Assembly: GCA_947503785.1 (NCBI GenBank)
Contig: CANNFB010000014.1
Span: 1-64,000 of the forward strand
Source of the DNA: an uncultured Campylobacterales bacterium
GTDB taxonomy: Bacteria; Campylobacterota; Campylobacteria; Campylobacterales; Arcobacteraceae
Reading direction: 5' to 3'
Length of the DNA: 64,000 nt
Below are positions 19,701-27,292 of the stretch, piece after piece (the stretch's first letter is position 1; each line of letters starts with the position of its first letter). The notes under the pieces are model-generated. The model had not been told where the DNA came from. It made no database searches and saw only the letters and a program-made list of their open reading frames with translations. The position numbers and the translations under genes were made by a program.

Positions 19701-20145
19701 TAATAGCTGCTCTTTTTCCCTTTATATCACCAACACTTTTTATTGTATTATTATCTTCTTTTGCGAATAAATAATCTCTAGTAATAATATAATTTTCTGT
19801 AAAAAGCAAAAACTCTTCTCTTTCTTCAGTTTTTGCTAAACAAGGAAGCATATCAATCTCTTTGTTTTTTGCTTTTAACAGTAGGTTTTCCCAAGTATCA
19901 GTAATGTAGTTAAATTTTAAGCCACTTTTTTGCTCAATTAAATCTAAATAATCTTTTGCGAAACCTGTGTATTTACCATTTTCAAAAAAATCAAATGGCG
20001 CCCAATCAGTCTCTGCTCCAACTGTAATAATAGGATTATTTTTTATAAAATTTTTTTCTTTTGTAGTAAAGATAATATCTGAAGTATTTTGATTAGCAAA
20101 TGTGTATGTAAATAGTAATAAAAAAAGAAATATTTTTTTTAACAT
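16744..20145 (-). CDS. Sensor histidine kinase with three tandem solute-binding domains and PAS
   Basis: The protein has 1133 residues from ATG 20145, preceded by TTGGGA. An in-frame TTG at 20157 lies upstream of this ribosome site and is less likely. After a signal peptide, three SBP_bac_3-type periplasmic modules follow (about 25-270, 275-510 and 515-760), each opening with an ADTEWAPFDF-like motif. Then come one membrane helix (about 765-785), a PAS domain (about 800-900) and a kinase with HQWRQPL and GTGLGLYM motifs. The layout resembles EvgS/BvgS-type Venus-flytrap sensors but lacks their receiver and Hpt domains. No response regulator is adjacent. Ligands may be amino acids or related small solutes. 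Confidence 0.9.
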   Translation of the reverse strand: MLKKIFLFLLLFTYTFANQNTSDIIFTTKEKNFIKNNPIITVGAETDWAPFDFFENGKYTGFAKDYLDLIEQKSGLKFNYITDTWENLLLKAKNKEIDMLPCLAKTEEREEFLLFTENYIITRDYLFAKEDNNTIKSVGDIKGKRAAIIKNYVQEETFKNHYPDVKLHYSNNLLNSMDAVITNKADFFVANIALMNYHSKKHSISGLQAKFQFGFNWNRLHMATRNDTPILRNILQKSLNKITIEEKNKITSKWIGSEKVKKNKLDLSIEELKYINNNKTVRIANELDWIPYDYNEKGIPKGYVIDYMKLLFGKLNIKPIFITDKWSILYNDFKKAKIDILPVISYNKKREEIMNFTQSYLSQTFSIVTKKSRTDIINSDDLLDKKIGMIKDWNLTKKFKNEYPNANIIEFENLKDVFDAIKDNFIDVTIQNKFLASYYINKNYNEDLKIVSPFALKTLDGKLYIGVKKDLNILHTLLEKAILNVSAQEQKVLEDKWVNISNETSFTVEEKLFIKNTKIRATSTKKWAPFNFIDNDDKMHGISIDLWKYIIDKSNLKTEFMPKKTFTESIESIRSKENDIIIGSAETKERKKYSIFSNTYLKSPLGIATLQDKNFIKNASELLDKKVAVGKNFTAHKLLEEKYPNMNFVFVKNPKEGLEYLSDNKVYAYIDMMPVLSFNIKNLGFTNIKISGQTGIDFNLKFMIRDDYPLLQSIVNKVLNRMTYKEKEDIYNVWFKTKFEEKSDYSTLIKIVLVFIAILLFVVYRNRQLIQYQNKLQLAKDETEKSLNNFKTLIKLNIAGILIIRNKKVVYINDEAIKILDYSSKDEVINKEVSKILQTEKNSNLCDLLISADSSEMNAISKTNKLIPVLLKGEAAEFDNLPSHIISLIDLTDIKNKEELMLQQSKMASLGEMIGNIAHQWRQPLSSISTTSSGLKLQKEYNQLSDEDFIESLDNITKTTKFLSQTIDDFQNYIKEDKLKKEFNILNSIEKVLTLMKGSFTNSFIKVENDLESVTVNSYENELNQALLNILSNSKDALKNIDEENRYIHISSYKTNIDAVIEVLDSGGGVDEEIIKKVFDPYFTTKHKSQGTGLGLYMTHKILTDSMKGSIKIENCSFGDYVKCTKVTLKIPL

Positions 20146-20205
20146 ATTAATTCCCAACCTTTATTTACTCATTATATCCTAAATAAAGAACTATTGGCAA
20201 ATTGA

Positions 20206-20460
20206 CTATTTAGATAATAAATCAATCCAGAAATATTTTATATTAGTTCCTCTATCAAGAACTTTCCAGCCATACGATATTGAATGATATTGCATTTTTT
20301 CATCAATCATTTTAAAAGCCATCTCTTTTTTTGATTCAATTCCTAAAACTTCCGTAAAATTAATATATCCATAATTATTTTCAAGCTCTAATTCGTAAGT
20401 AAAATCTTCTAAATCTTCAAATTGTGTTTTAACAAAATCTTCTATTTTCTCTTTTAACAT
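20206..20460 (-). CDS. Small acidic protein of unknown function
   Basis: The protein has 84 residues, predicted alpha/beta, with an acidic first half (EKIEDFVKTQFEDLEDFTYE) and an aromatic C-terminus. It has no signal peptide, membrane helix or familiar motif. It sits upstream of the three-domain kinase gene on the same strand with a gap of 60 bases. A link to that kinase is not shown. Confidence 0.55.
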   Translation of the reverse strand: MLKEKIEDFVKTQFEDLEDFTYELELENNYGYINFTEVLGIESKKEMAFKMIDEKMQYHSISYGWKVLDRGTNIKYFWIDLLSK

Positions 20461-20574
20461 AAAGTATATCCTTTAAATTTGCATAATATTGTACTGTATT
20501 TGCATTATATTAAATTAAAAGTAGCTCTTTTAAAATAGATTTTTTTTAGCTAGAATTTAATAAAAGGAAATATT

Positions 20575-21057
20575 ATGAAATATATTATTATAGTTTGCGT
20601 ATTACTAAGTTCAATTTTTGCTTCACCCCCTGAAGAGTTTGATAAAGAACAGTATCTAGTAGGTGAGCAAGTATTTGATAATAAATGTAGCTCTTGCCAT
20701 GTAAAATCTATGGACATTCAAGTTTTAATGAGTAACTTTATTGAACATGATAATAAAGTTTTAAAACTAAAAGCACCAACAGGAAATGAAATATCATTTA
20801 GACTAAAAAGCCAAATTGGTAGTAAAGATGATATAGAGTTCCAGATAGATGAAGTAACTGATTTTGTAAAAGATTATCTTATTAATCCAGATAAGGCTAA
20901 AACAGTATGTTTAGAAGGTGTTGTAAAACACTTTGACACTATGCCTTCAATGAAAGGAAAAGTTACCCAAGAAGAGATGGAAGATGTTACATACTTCTTA
21001 TATTTCTTAGAAGGATGGAATGGCATTAATAAATATTATGAAAAAGATGAATTTTAA
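20575..21057 (+). CDS. Periplasmic c-type cytochrome (single haem)
   Basis: The protein has 160 residues. A signal peptide (about 1-16) is followed by one CSSCH haem-binding motif (residues about 39-43) and a later methionine in DTMPSMKG, a candidate distal ligand. It would carry electrons in the periplasm. It is slightly large for a class I cytochrome because of a central insertion between haem motif and methionine loop. ATG 20575 follows AAAGGAAATATT. The next gene begins 53 bases downstream and is also exported. Confidence 0.85.
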   Translation: MKYIIIVCVLLSSIFASPPEEFDKEQYLVGEQVFDNKCSSCHVKSMDIQVLMSNFIEHDNKVLKLKAPTGNEISFRLKSQIGSKDDIEFQIDEVTDFVKDYLINPDKAKTVCLEGVVKHFDTMPSMKGKVTQEEMEDVTYFLYFLEGWNGINKYYEKDEF

Positions 21058-21110
21058 GACTACACAAAATATTTATACTAAAAAGTTAAACTTATAAAAA
21101 GGATCAATAT

Positions 21111-21470
21111 ATGACTAAAAAATTAAGCCTTATAAGTTTACTCTTTGTTACAAGTAATACCTTTGCAAATGAAGTAAAAATTGTAGATGTAAAAGTATCT
21201 TGTAATAACAGTAAAGTATGTACTTTTAACGTAACACTAAAACATGATGATAAGGGATGGAATCACTTTGCGAATAAGTGGGAGATATATACTCCTGATG
21301 GAAAACATCTAGCAACAAGAACCCTTCATCATCCACATGTAAATGAACAACCTTTCACAAGAGGACTATCAAGTGTGAAAATTCCCAAGGGATTAAATAA
21401 AGTGCACATTAAAGCTCATGATAGTGTACATGGTTATTCAAAAGATGTATTTGTTTATAAGTTTAAATAA
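21111..21470 (+). CDS. Exported protein of unknown function
   Basis: The protein has 119 residues with a signal peptide (MTKKLSLISLLFVTSNTFA). The mature part is predicted beta-rich, holds two cysteines (in KVSCNNSKVCTF) that could form a disulfide, and is rich in histidines (TLHHPHVNEQ, KAHDSVHGY) that might bind metal. I do not recognise the family. A diverged copy of its C-terminus lies at 21573-21647. ATG 21111 follows AAAAGGATCAAT. Confidence 0.7.
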   Translation: MTKKLSLISLLFVTSNTFANEVKIVDVKVSCNNSKVCTFNVTLKHDDKGWNHFANKWEIYTPDGKHLATRTLHHPHVNEQPFTRGLSSVKIPKGLNKVHIKAHDSVHGYSKDVFVYKFK

Positions 21471-21492
21471 AAAAGATTAAAAAGGATTTTAA

Positions 21493-21573
21493 ATTAGAGA
21501 AGAACTAATAAAAAAAGGAATTTTAGTAGGGTTGCTATTGTTAATCCTACTTGTTTATATGGCACTTAGATAA
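21493..21573 (+). CDS. Candidate 26-residue membrane micro-ORF with AUU start
   Basis: After a TAA at 21490-21492 an open frame begins with ATT and runs 26 codons to TAA 21571-21573. The peptide is a positively charged head followed by one hydrophobic helix (GILVGLLLLILLVYMAL). AAAGGA lies 6 bases upstream of the ATT, ideal for initiation. Either AUU is used as a rare start codon or an ATG has mutated to ATT. No function is proposed. Confidence 0.4.
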   Translation: MREELIKKGILVGLLLLILLVYMALR

Positions 21574-21647
21574 ATAAAGTACTAATCAAAGCACATGATT
21601 TAAAGTATCGGTATTCAGATAATATTTTTGTTATGAGTTTTAATTAA
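21573..21647 (+). pseudogene. Degenerate copy of the C-terminus of the exported protein at 21111
   Basis: Read in frame from 21573, the bases encode NKVLIKAHDLKYRYSDNIFV plus four residues and TAA. The intact protein at 21111 ends NKVHIKAHDSVHGYSKDVFV plus four residues and stop. Thirteen of the 24 positions agree, and the DNA is visibly similar too. No start codon or upstream part of the gene remains, so this is a remnant of a tandem duplication. Confidence 0.7.
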
Positions 21648-22161
21648 ACCATTTTTTACATTCATATAAATTATGACTACGTTTGTTTGGGATAATTGAA
21701 GAATCAAATACTTTATTTGAGTCAAAAATACGTTTAAATACTTGACAGTAATCTTCATATTCAATACCCTTATAATCTACCCATGTAATATGAATAAACA
21801 TATTTACAGAATATTTTTCTTCTATCTTTTCTATCTTTTCTAAATCAATTGCATCAATACCCTTATCAAATTTAGGAAAAAATACAATACTTTTTCCAGC
21901 TGCTAAATTTAAAGTATTAATTTCTTTGGGACTTATAGTTTGACTAGGGAAAGAATATCCATCTTTTGTTTTATAACACAAACTTATTTCAGTAATTAAA
22001 ATATCTTTATTACCTGCATTTAGCAATGAAAATATTTTATTTTTGCCAGATTTTGGGTTTGATAGTATTAAATATAGTTTTCTTGTATTTCGGAATTGAA
22101 GCCATAAAGATATTATGGCAATAAGAAGTGCTAAAATAGATATAATTATTTCAATTTTCAA
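21640..22161 (-). CDS. Membrane-anchored protein of unknown function
   Basis: The protein has 173 residues with one N-terminal membrane helix (about 3-22) and a predicted beta-rich soluble domain. TTG 22161 is the probable start, with GAGGA placed 6 bases upstream. I do not recognise the family. Its stop overlaps the end of the plus-strand gene remnant. The palindromic repeat at 22204-22297 lies upstream. Confidence 0.65.
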   Translation of the reverse strand: MKIEIIISILALLIAIISLWLQFRNTRKLYLILSNPKSGKNKIFSLLNAGNKDILITEISLCYKTKDGYSFPSQTISPKEINTLNLAAGKSIVFFPKFDKGIDAIDLEKIEKIEEKYSVNMFIHITWVDYKGIEYEDYCQVFKRIFDSNKVFDSSIIPNKRSHNLYECKKWFN

Positions 22162-22203
22162 TTTTTATCCTCTAAAAGAGATTTTATCATGTTTATTTTT
22201 GTT

Positions 22204-22297
22204 AAGGTCAAGGCGGTGATTAGATTTTTTATGGACTCACTTACTTAAGTAAGTGAGTCCATAAAATTTAAGTGCCAACGTAGAGATTAGCAAAAAG
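22204..22297 (+). repeat. Palindromic dispersed repeat, copy A
   Basis: Outer blocks TCAAGGCGG (22208-22216) and CAACGTAGA (22276-22284) flank a perfect palindrome and the block AAGTAAGTGAGT. The same blocks, in the same order but inverted orientation, occur at 59220-59300. This copy lies between nrdB and a membrane-protein gene. The conserved ends with variable hairpins suggest a small mobile or REP-like element. Confidence 0.65.
22227..22266. terminator. 40-base perfect palindrome, probable nrdAB terminator
   Basis: Arms 22227-22246 and 22247-22266 are perfectly complementary over 20 bp with no loop bases, centred on TTAA. On the minus strand the stem ends in a run of U residues. It lies 53 bases past the nrdB stop and could end the purB-nrdAB transcript. 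It is also the core of repeat copy A. Confidence 0.6.
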
Positions 22298-22318
22298 AAA
22301 TATGAGAAAATCTTCTTT

Positions 22319-23338
22319 TTAGAAATCGTCGAAGTCAATGCTTCCTTTTGAATAATTAACAACATTCGATTCAAAGAAGTTCGCTCTTTGATCATTAAAT
22401 GAAGCATATCCATCAACCCATGGAATAGGGTGTTTTACATTATATTCTGGTTTATATCCAACTGCATCTAATCTTTTATCTGCAAGGTATTGAATATATT
22501 GCTTGATAATTGCATCTGTAAATCCTAAGATTTGACCTTGAGTGATATATGAACCCCATGAAGCTTCAAGTTCAACTGCTTTTCTAAACATAACTCTAAC
22601 TTTTTCTTCTAATTCAGCAGTAAATAAATCAGGTCTTTCTTTTCTAACAGAGTTAATCATGTTTTGGAATAATAAAAGGTGTGTTACTTCATCTCTTTGA
22701 ATGAATCTAATCATTTGTGAAGAGCCTAACATTTTTCCAGATTTTCCAAGTGCATACATTGCAGCAAATCCAGCATAGAAGTATAAACCTTCTAAAATTT
22801 GGTTTGCAAAAAGAGCAAGTACAATTTTTTCATCTGTAATATCACCTGCAAGGTTCTTATATACATCTGCAATATAATTGTTTTTTTCTCTTAATTGTGG
22901 ATCATTTTTCCACATATCATAAATCTCATCTGTATTATCAGAAATAGACTCAACCATAACTGCGTATGATTTAGAGTGATTTGCTTCTTCATAAGCTTGT
23001 CTTGAAAGACAAGCATTAACTTCAGGTGCAGTTATATATGGATTTATATTATCCATTAAGTTATTTGTTTGTAATGAGTCCATAAAAATTAATTGTGATA
23101 AAACTAAATCATACATTCTTTTTTCAGGAGCTGTTAAATACTTATAATCTTTAGCATCTCCAGTCATTTGTACTTCTTTAGGAAACCAAGTATTACCTTC
23201 CATTGTATCCCAAAGATTAAGTGCCCATTGGTACTTCATCTTTGTGAAGTTTATCATTCCATCACTATTTCCACCAAAGATTCTTCTATCGTTTAAGTTT
23301 TCTTTTGAATCTGGGTTATATATTACTTTTCTTTCCAT
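22319..23338 (-). CDS. nrdB: Ribonucleoside-diphosphate reductase, beta subunit (class Ia)
   Basis: The protein has 339 residues of the R2 family. Di-iron ligands are recognisable in EEANHSKSY and [10 protein letters not shown], and the C-terminal tail ([12 protein letters not shown]) is the part that docks to the alpha subunit. It holds the tyrosyl radical that starts reduction of ribonucleotides to deoxyribonucleotides. It lies 50 bases downstream of nrdA on the same strand. The next downstream element is the palindromic repeat. Confidence 0.95.
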   Translation of the reverse strand: MERKVIYNPDSKENLNDRRIFGGNSDGMINFTKMKYQWALNLWDTMEGNTWFPKEVQMTGDAKDYKYLTAPEKRMYDLVLSQLIFMDSLQTNNLMDNINPYITAPEVNACLSRQAYEEANHSKSYAVMVESISDNTDEIYDMWKNDPQLREKNNYIADVYKNLAGDITDEKIVLALFANQILEGLYFYAGFAAMYALGKSGKMLGSSQMIRFIQRDEVTHLLLFQNMINSVRKERPDLFTAELEEKVRVMFRKAVELEASWGSYITQGQILGFTDAIIKQYIQYLADKRLDAVGYKPEYNVKHPIPWVDGYASFNDQRANFFESNVVNYSKGSIDFDDF

Positions 23339-23388
23339 GGATTCCTCTATATTTTATTCAATTTTTTATACGTTATAAACAGCTTGTC

Positions 23389-25773
23389 CTATTGACAACC
23401 TGAACATTCCATACTTCTATCTTCTACATCATTACTAGCTTCTGGAGATTGAGATCTTAGGTAATATGTAGATTTTAATCCTAGTTTCCAAGCAAGTGTA
23501 TAAATTTCATGTAAATATTTACCACTAGCTTTATCTAAACTCATGAAAATATTTGTACTTTGACCTTGATCTATCCATTTTTGTCTAATTGCAGCTGCTT
23601 TAATTACTTGTAACTGATCAATTTCAAAAGCAGGTGTATAATAAGACCATGTTTCTGGGTTTAGTTTTGGAACAACTACTGGAATTAATCCTGATAAATT
23701 TTCTTCAAACCATTTTCTTTTATAAACTGGTTCAATAGCTTGCGTAGTACCAACTAAAATAGAAATAGATGATGTAGGAGCAACAGCCATTAGGTAACCA
23801 TTTCTCATACCATTTGCTTTTACTTCTTCTCTTAAAACGTCCCAATCATAAGCAGTATCAAATAAATCTTTTTCGACAAGTGCATTTACAGCTTGAGGTG
23901 CATGATCATGAGGCATAATACCAGCAGACCATTTAGAACCTACAAATGTTGGGTAAACACCTTTTTCAACACCTAATTTAGATGAAGATGAAATTGCATT
24001 ATAAGAAATAGCTTCCATAATAGTATCTATTTTTCTAAAGTGTTCTTGCGATCCCCATACTAATTTATTTGCAGCAAGCATTTCTGCTTCACCCATAACA
24101 CCGAGTCCAATAGATCTTGATTTTAAGTTTGTTGCTTTTACTTTTCTTAATGGATAAAAGTTTAAATCAATTACATTATCAAGCATTCTAATAGCAATTG
24201 GAACTACTCTTTCAATGTCTTTTCTTGTATTAATTCTAGAAAGATTTACAGATGCTAAGTTACATACAGCAGTATCTCCATCTATTTTTTGTTTTTCAAC
24301 AATAAATACTTTTTTACCATTGATTGAATCAAGTGCAGTTACTTTATTTGCTTTCTTCTCAATACCACCATCAACTAATACTAAATCTTCTTCTTCATAA
24401 GTAGAAATTGAACCATCATTAAATTCTAATTTAATTTTATAGTGATTAGGATTTGTATTTTGGAAAATCTCAGTACAAAGATTTGAGCTTCTAATATGTC
24501 CAACGTGTGAGTTTGGATTTGCTCTATTTGCATTATCTTTGAAACAAAGGAAAGGTGAACCAGACTCAAAATAAGATGTTAAAATCTTTTTCCATAAATC
24601 TTTTGCTTTCATTCTATCTTTTGTAATACTTTCATCTCTTTCATAAGCTTCATATCTAGCTCTAAATGCATCACCATGAAGTTCAGATAAATCTTTTACT
24701 TCATAAGGATCAAATAAAGTCCAATAAGAATCTTCTAAAACTCTTTCCATGAAAAGGTCAGTAATCCATAAAGAAGGGAATAAATCATGTGCTCTTCTTC
24801 TCTCTTCTCCAGAGTTTTTCTTTAAGTCAATAAAATCAACTATATCCATGTGCCAAGGTTCTAAATAAACTGCAATTGCACCTTTTCTAGTACCAAGTTG
24901 ATCAACTGCTAAAGCAACATCATTAGTAATTTTTAAGAAAGGTACTGTTCCACCAGCAGCACTTTTATGGTCATCAATAACACCACCAAGTGCTCTTACT
25001 TGATTCCAATCCCATCCAATTCCACCACCATATTTAGATAATAGTGCCATTTCATGATAAGAGTCGAAAATACCTTCAATATTATCAGGTGTTGAACCAA
25101 TATAACAAGAAGATAATTGATGTCTATTTGTTCTAGCATTTGATAATGTAGGTGTTGCAAGCATAACTTCAAATTTAGAAACTACATCATAGAATTCTTT
25201 AGCTCTTTGCATTTTATTTTCTTCATCTTGTGCAAGAAAAATTGCAATCGCCATAAACATTTGCTGTGGTAATTCAATAGGATTAGCATCTTTATTTTTA
25301 ATTAAATATCTATCATATAAAGTTTTTATACCAAGATAATTAAATAAATAATCTCTTTCTGGTTTGATATAGTCATTTAATTCGTCTAAATCAAAACCTT
25401 CACCTAAGTTAGGAAGAATTCTTCCTGCGTCTTTACCATATTGAAGATACTCTTTAAAGTGACAGTAAGGCTCACCTTTAATTCCATGAGTAGCTTTACC
25501 AACTCTATGATATAAATCAAAGATGAAAAGTCTTGCTGCTGTAAATGTCCAATTTGGAACATCAATATCAATTTTTTCAACTGCAGTTTTAATAAGTGCA
25601 TCTTGTATATCAGAACTGCTCATTCCATCAATAAATTTGATTTGTGAGTCAAGTTCTAATTCACTTTGAGATACGCCATCTAAGTCTTCAGTAGCTTCAA
25701 TAGTCATCTTTTGGATTTTTGTAATATCTAAAACTTCTTTACGACCATTTCTTTTTTGAATCATAATTGCCAT
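23389..25773 (-). CDS. nrdA: Ribonucleoside-diphosphate reductase, alpha subunit (class Ia)
   Basis: The protein has 794 residues with an N-terminal ATP-cone (about 1-95), the R1 barrel with the active-site cysteine regions SSCYIGSTPDN, NLCTEI and AVCNLASVNLS, and a C-terminal redox pair in MECSGCQ. It reduces ribonucleoside diphosphates together with NrdB. Between NLCTEIFQNTNP and AVCNLASVNLS there is an extra beta-rich segment of roughly 60 residues, absent from E. coli-type enzymes as far as I recall. The gene starts 43 bases after purB and is probably in the same operon. Confidence 0.95.
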   Translation of the reverse strand: MAIMIQKRNGRKEVLDITKIQKMTIEATEDLDGVSQSELELDSQIKFIDGMSSSDIQDALIKTAVEKIDIDVPNWTFTAARLFIFDLYHRVGKATHGIKGEPYCHFKEYLQYGKDAGRILPNLGEGFDLDELNDYIKPERDYLFNYLGIKTLYDRYLIKNKDANPIELPQQMFMAIAIFLAQDEENKMQRAKEFYDVVSKFEVMLATPTLSNARTNRHQLSSCYIGSTPDNIEGIFDSYHEMALLSKYGGGIGWDWNQVRALGGVIDDHKSAAGGTVPFLKITNDVALAVDQLGTRKGAIAVYLEPWHMDIVDFIDLKKNSGEERRRAHDLFPSLWITDLFMERVLEDSYWTLFDPYEVKDLSELHGDAFRARYEAYERDESITKDRMKAKDLWKKILTSYFESGSPFLCFKDNANRANPNSHVGHIRSSNLCTEIFQNTNPNHYKIKLEFNDGSISTYEEEDLVLVDGGIEKKANKVTALDSINGKKVFIVEKQKIDGDTAVCNLASVNLSRINTRKDIERVVPIAIRMLDNVIDLNFYPLRKVKATNLKSRSIGLGVMGEAEMLAANKLVWGSQEHFRKIDTIMEAISYNAISSSSKLGVEKGVYPTFVGSKWSAGIMPHDHAPQAVNALVEKDLFDTAYDWDVLREEVKANGMRNGYLMAVAPTSSISILVGTTQAIEPVYKRKWFEENLSGLIPVVVPKLNPETWSYYTPAFEIDQLQVIKAAAIRQKWIDQGQSTNIFMSLDKASGKYLHEIYTLAWKLGLKSTYYLRSQSPEASNDVEDRSMECSGCQ

Positions 25774-25816
25774 ATTTAATTACCTTTATATTTTCTTATG
25801 TTTTCTAATTTTAAAT

Positions 25817-27145
25817 CTATTTGAATACTCTTTTGAAGATTGCACTAACGTTTTTAGTGTAATATTCAAAATTAAAGCATTCTCTTATTTCTTCTTCAGA
25901 TAAAGAATTACCTAACTCTTCATCAGCTAATAAATATTGTAAATATAAAGATTCACCTTTTTTATTTGTTGAAGGTTTACCTTGTTGAATTTCTTGCCAA
26001 ACTTTCATAGCATTTCTTTGAACAATTCTGTAAGCATCTTCTCTTGAAACACCTTTAAGTGGTAATTCTAATAATACTCTTTGAGAAAAAACAAGTCCAC
26101 CTGTTAAGTTTAAGTTTTTCATCATATTTTCAGGCATTACTGTTAAATTAGCAATTACATTGTTCATTCTGTGAAGCATAAAATCAGATGTAATAAATGC
26201 ATCTGGTAACCAGAATCTTTCATTTGATGAATGAGAAATATCTCTTTCGTGCCATAATGCAACGTTTTCCATTGCAGGTGCAGCAAATGATCTAATAGTT
26301 CTAGCTAATCCTGTAATATTTTCAGTTAAAATTGGGTTTCTTTTATGAGGCATAGCAGAAGAACCTTTTTGACCTTTTGCAAAAAATTCTTCACATTCGT
26401 AAACTTCAGTTCTTTGTAAATGTCTAACTTGAACTGCAAATTTTTCAATAGTTGAAGCCATACAAGCTAAAGCAGTAGCTAATCTTGCATATCTATCTCT
26501 ATGAACAACTTGATTTGAACATGGTTCTGGTTTTAAACCTAATTCTTTCATTGCATACTCTTCAAGTTTTAAAGGAGCATGAGCAAAGTTACCCATAGCA
26601 CCTGAGATTTGACCTACAGAGATAACTTTTCTAGTTTCTTTTAGATTTTTAAGGTGTCTAGCCATTTCATCATACCAAACAGCAAGTGTTAAACCAAAAG
26701 TAATAGGTTCTCCATGAATACCATGAGATCTTCCTACCATTAAAGTATATTTGTGCTCTTTAGCTCTTCTTTTAATAGATTTCATAAGAATCTTAACATC
26801 TTTGATGATTAAGTCTAAAGAATCTCTCATTTGAAGTGCAACACCAGTATCAACTGCATCAGAAGAAGTCATTCCATAATGGAACCATCTTGATTCTTCG
26901 CCAAGTGATTCTGAAACACTTGTGTTAAATGCAATTAAATCATGTTTTGTTACAGCTTCGATTTCTTCTATACGTTCTACTGAAAATGTTGCATTTTTTA
27001 CAATCTTTTTAGCATCAGCGTCTGGAATTAAACCAATTTTATTCCAAGCTTTTACAGCTGCTTTTTCTACTTCTAACCAAGCTGCATATCTTGCTTGCTG
27101 TGTCCATTTTGAACTCATTTCTTCTCTAGCATATCTTTCAATCAT
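25817..27145 (-). CDS. purB: Adenylosuccinate lyase
   Basis: The protein has 442 residues of the fumarase/aspartase superfamily with the signature SSAMPHKRNP (about 265-274) and the family segments TSSDAVDT and GRSHGIHGEP. It catalyses two steps of purine synthesis, cleavage of SAICAR and of adenylosuccinate, each releasing fumarate. It is followed closely by nrdA and nrdB, giving a nucleotide-supply operon. The divergent pseudouridine synthase gene starts 148 bases away. Confidence 0.94.
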   Translation of the reverse strand: MIERYAREEMSSKWTQQARYAAWLEVEKAAVKAWNKIGLIPDADAKKIVKNATFSVERIEEIEAVTKHDLIAFNTSVSESLGEESRWFHYGMTSSDAVDTGVALQMRDSLDLIIKDVKILMKSIKRRAKEHKYTLMVGRSHGIHGEPITFGLTLAVWYDEMARHLKNLKETRKVISVGQISGAMGNFAHAPLKLEEYAMKELGLKPEPCSNQVVHRDRYARLATALACMASTIEKFAVQVRHLQRTEVYECEEFFAKGQKGSSAMPHKRNPILTENITGLARTIRSFAAPAMENVALWHERDISHSSNERFWLPDAFITSDFMLHRMNNVIANLTVMPENMMKNLNLTGGLVFSQRVLLELPLKGVSREDAYRIVQRNAMKVWQEIQQGKPSTNKKGESLYLQYLLADEELGNSLSEEEIRECFNFEYYTKNVSAIFKRVFK

Positions 27146-27292
27146 CTACATGTCCCTTGTTATCAATGTTTTTAATATTTTATAAAAAATTAGTATTTAT
27201 TTTAGTATGATATACTATCTAACCTAGGCAAAAATAAACATAAAAAACAAGACAAATTTTGACCTATTTGGAAAAAAAATTAGGATTTAATA

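Noticed and set aside
20145-20157. TTG start 12 bases before the kinase ATG
   Set aside because: The ribosome site TTGGGA overlaps it, and the signal peptide begins at the ATG.
20461-20574. Two TTTGCAT direct repeats upstream of the cytochrome gene
   Set aside because: They resemble the operator at 14403 only over a few AT-rich bases, so chance is likely.
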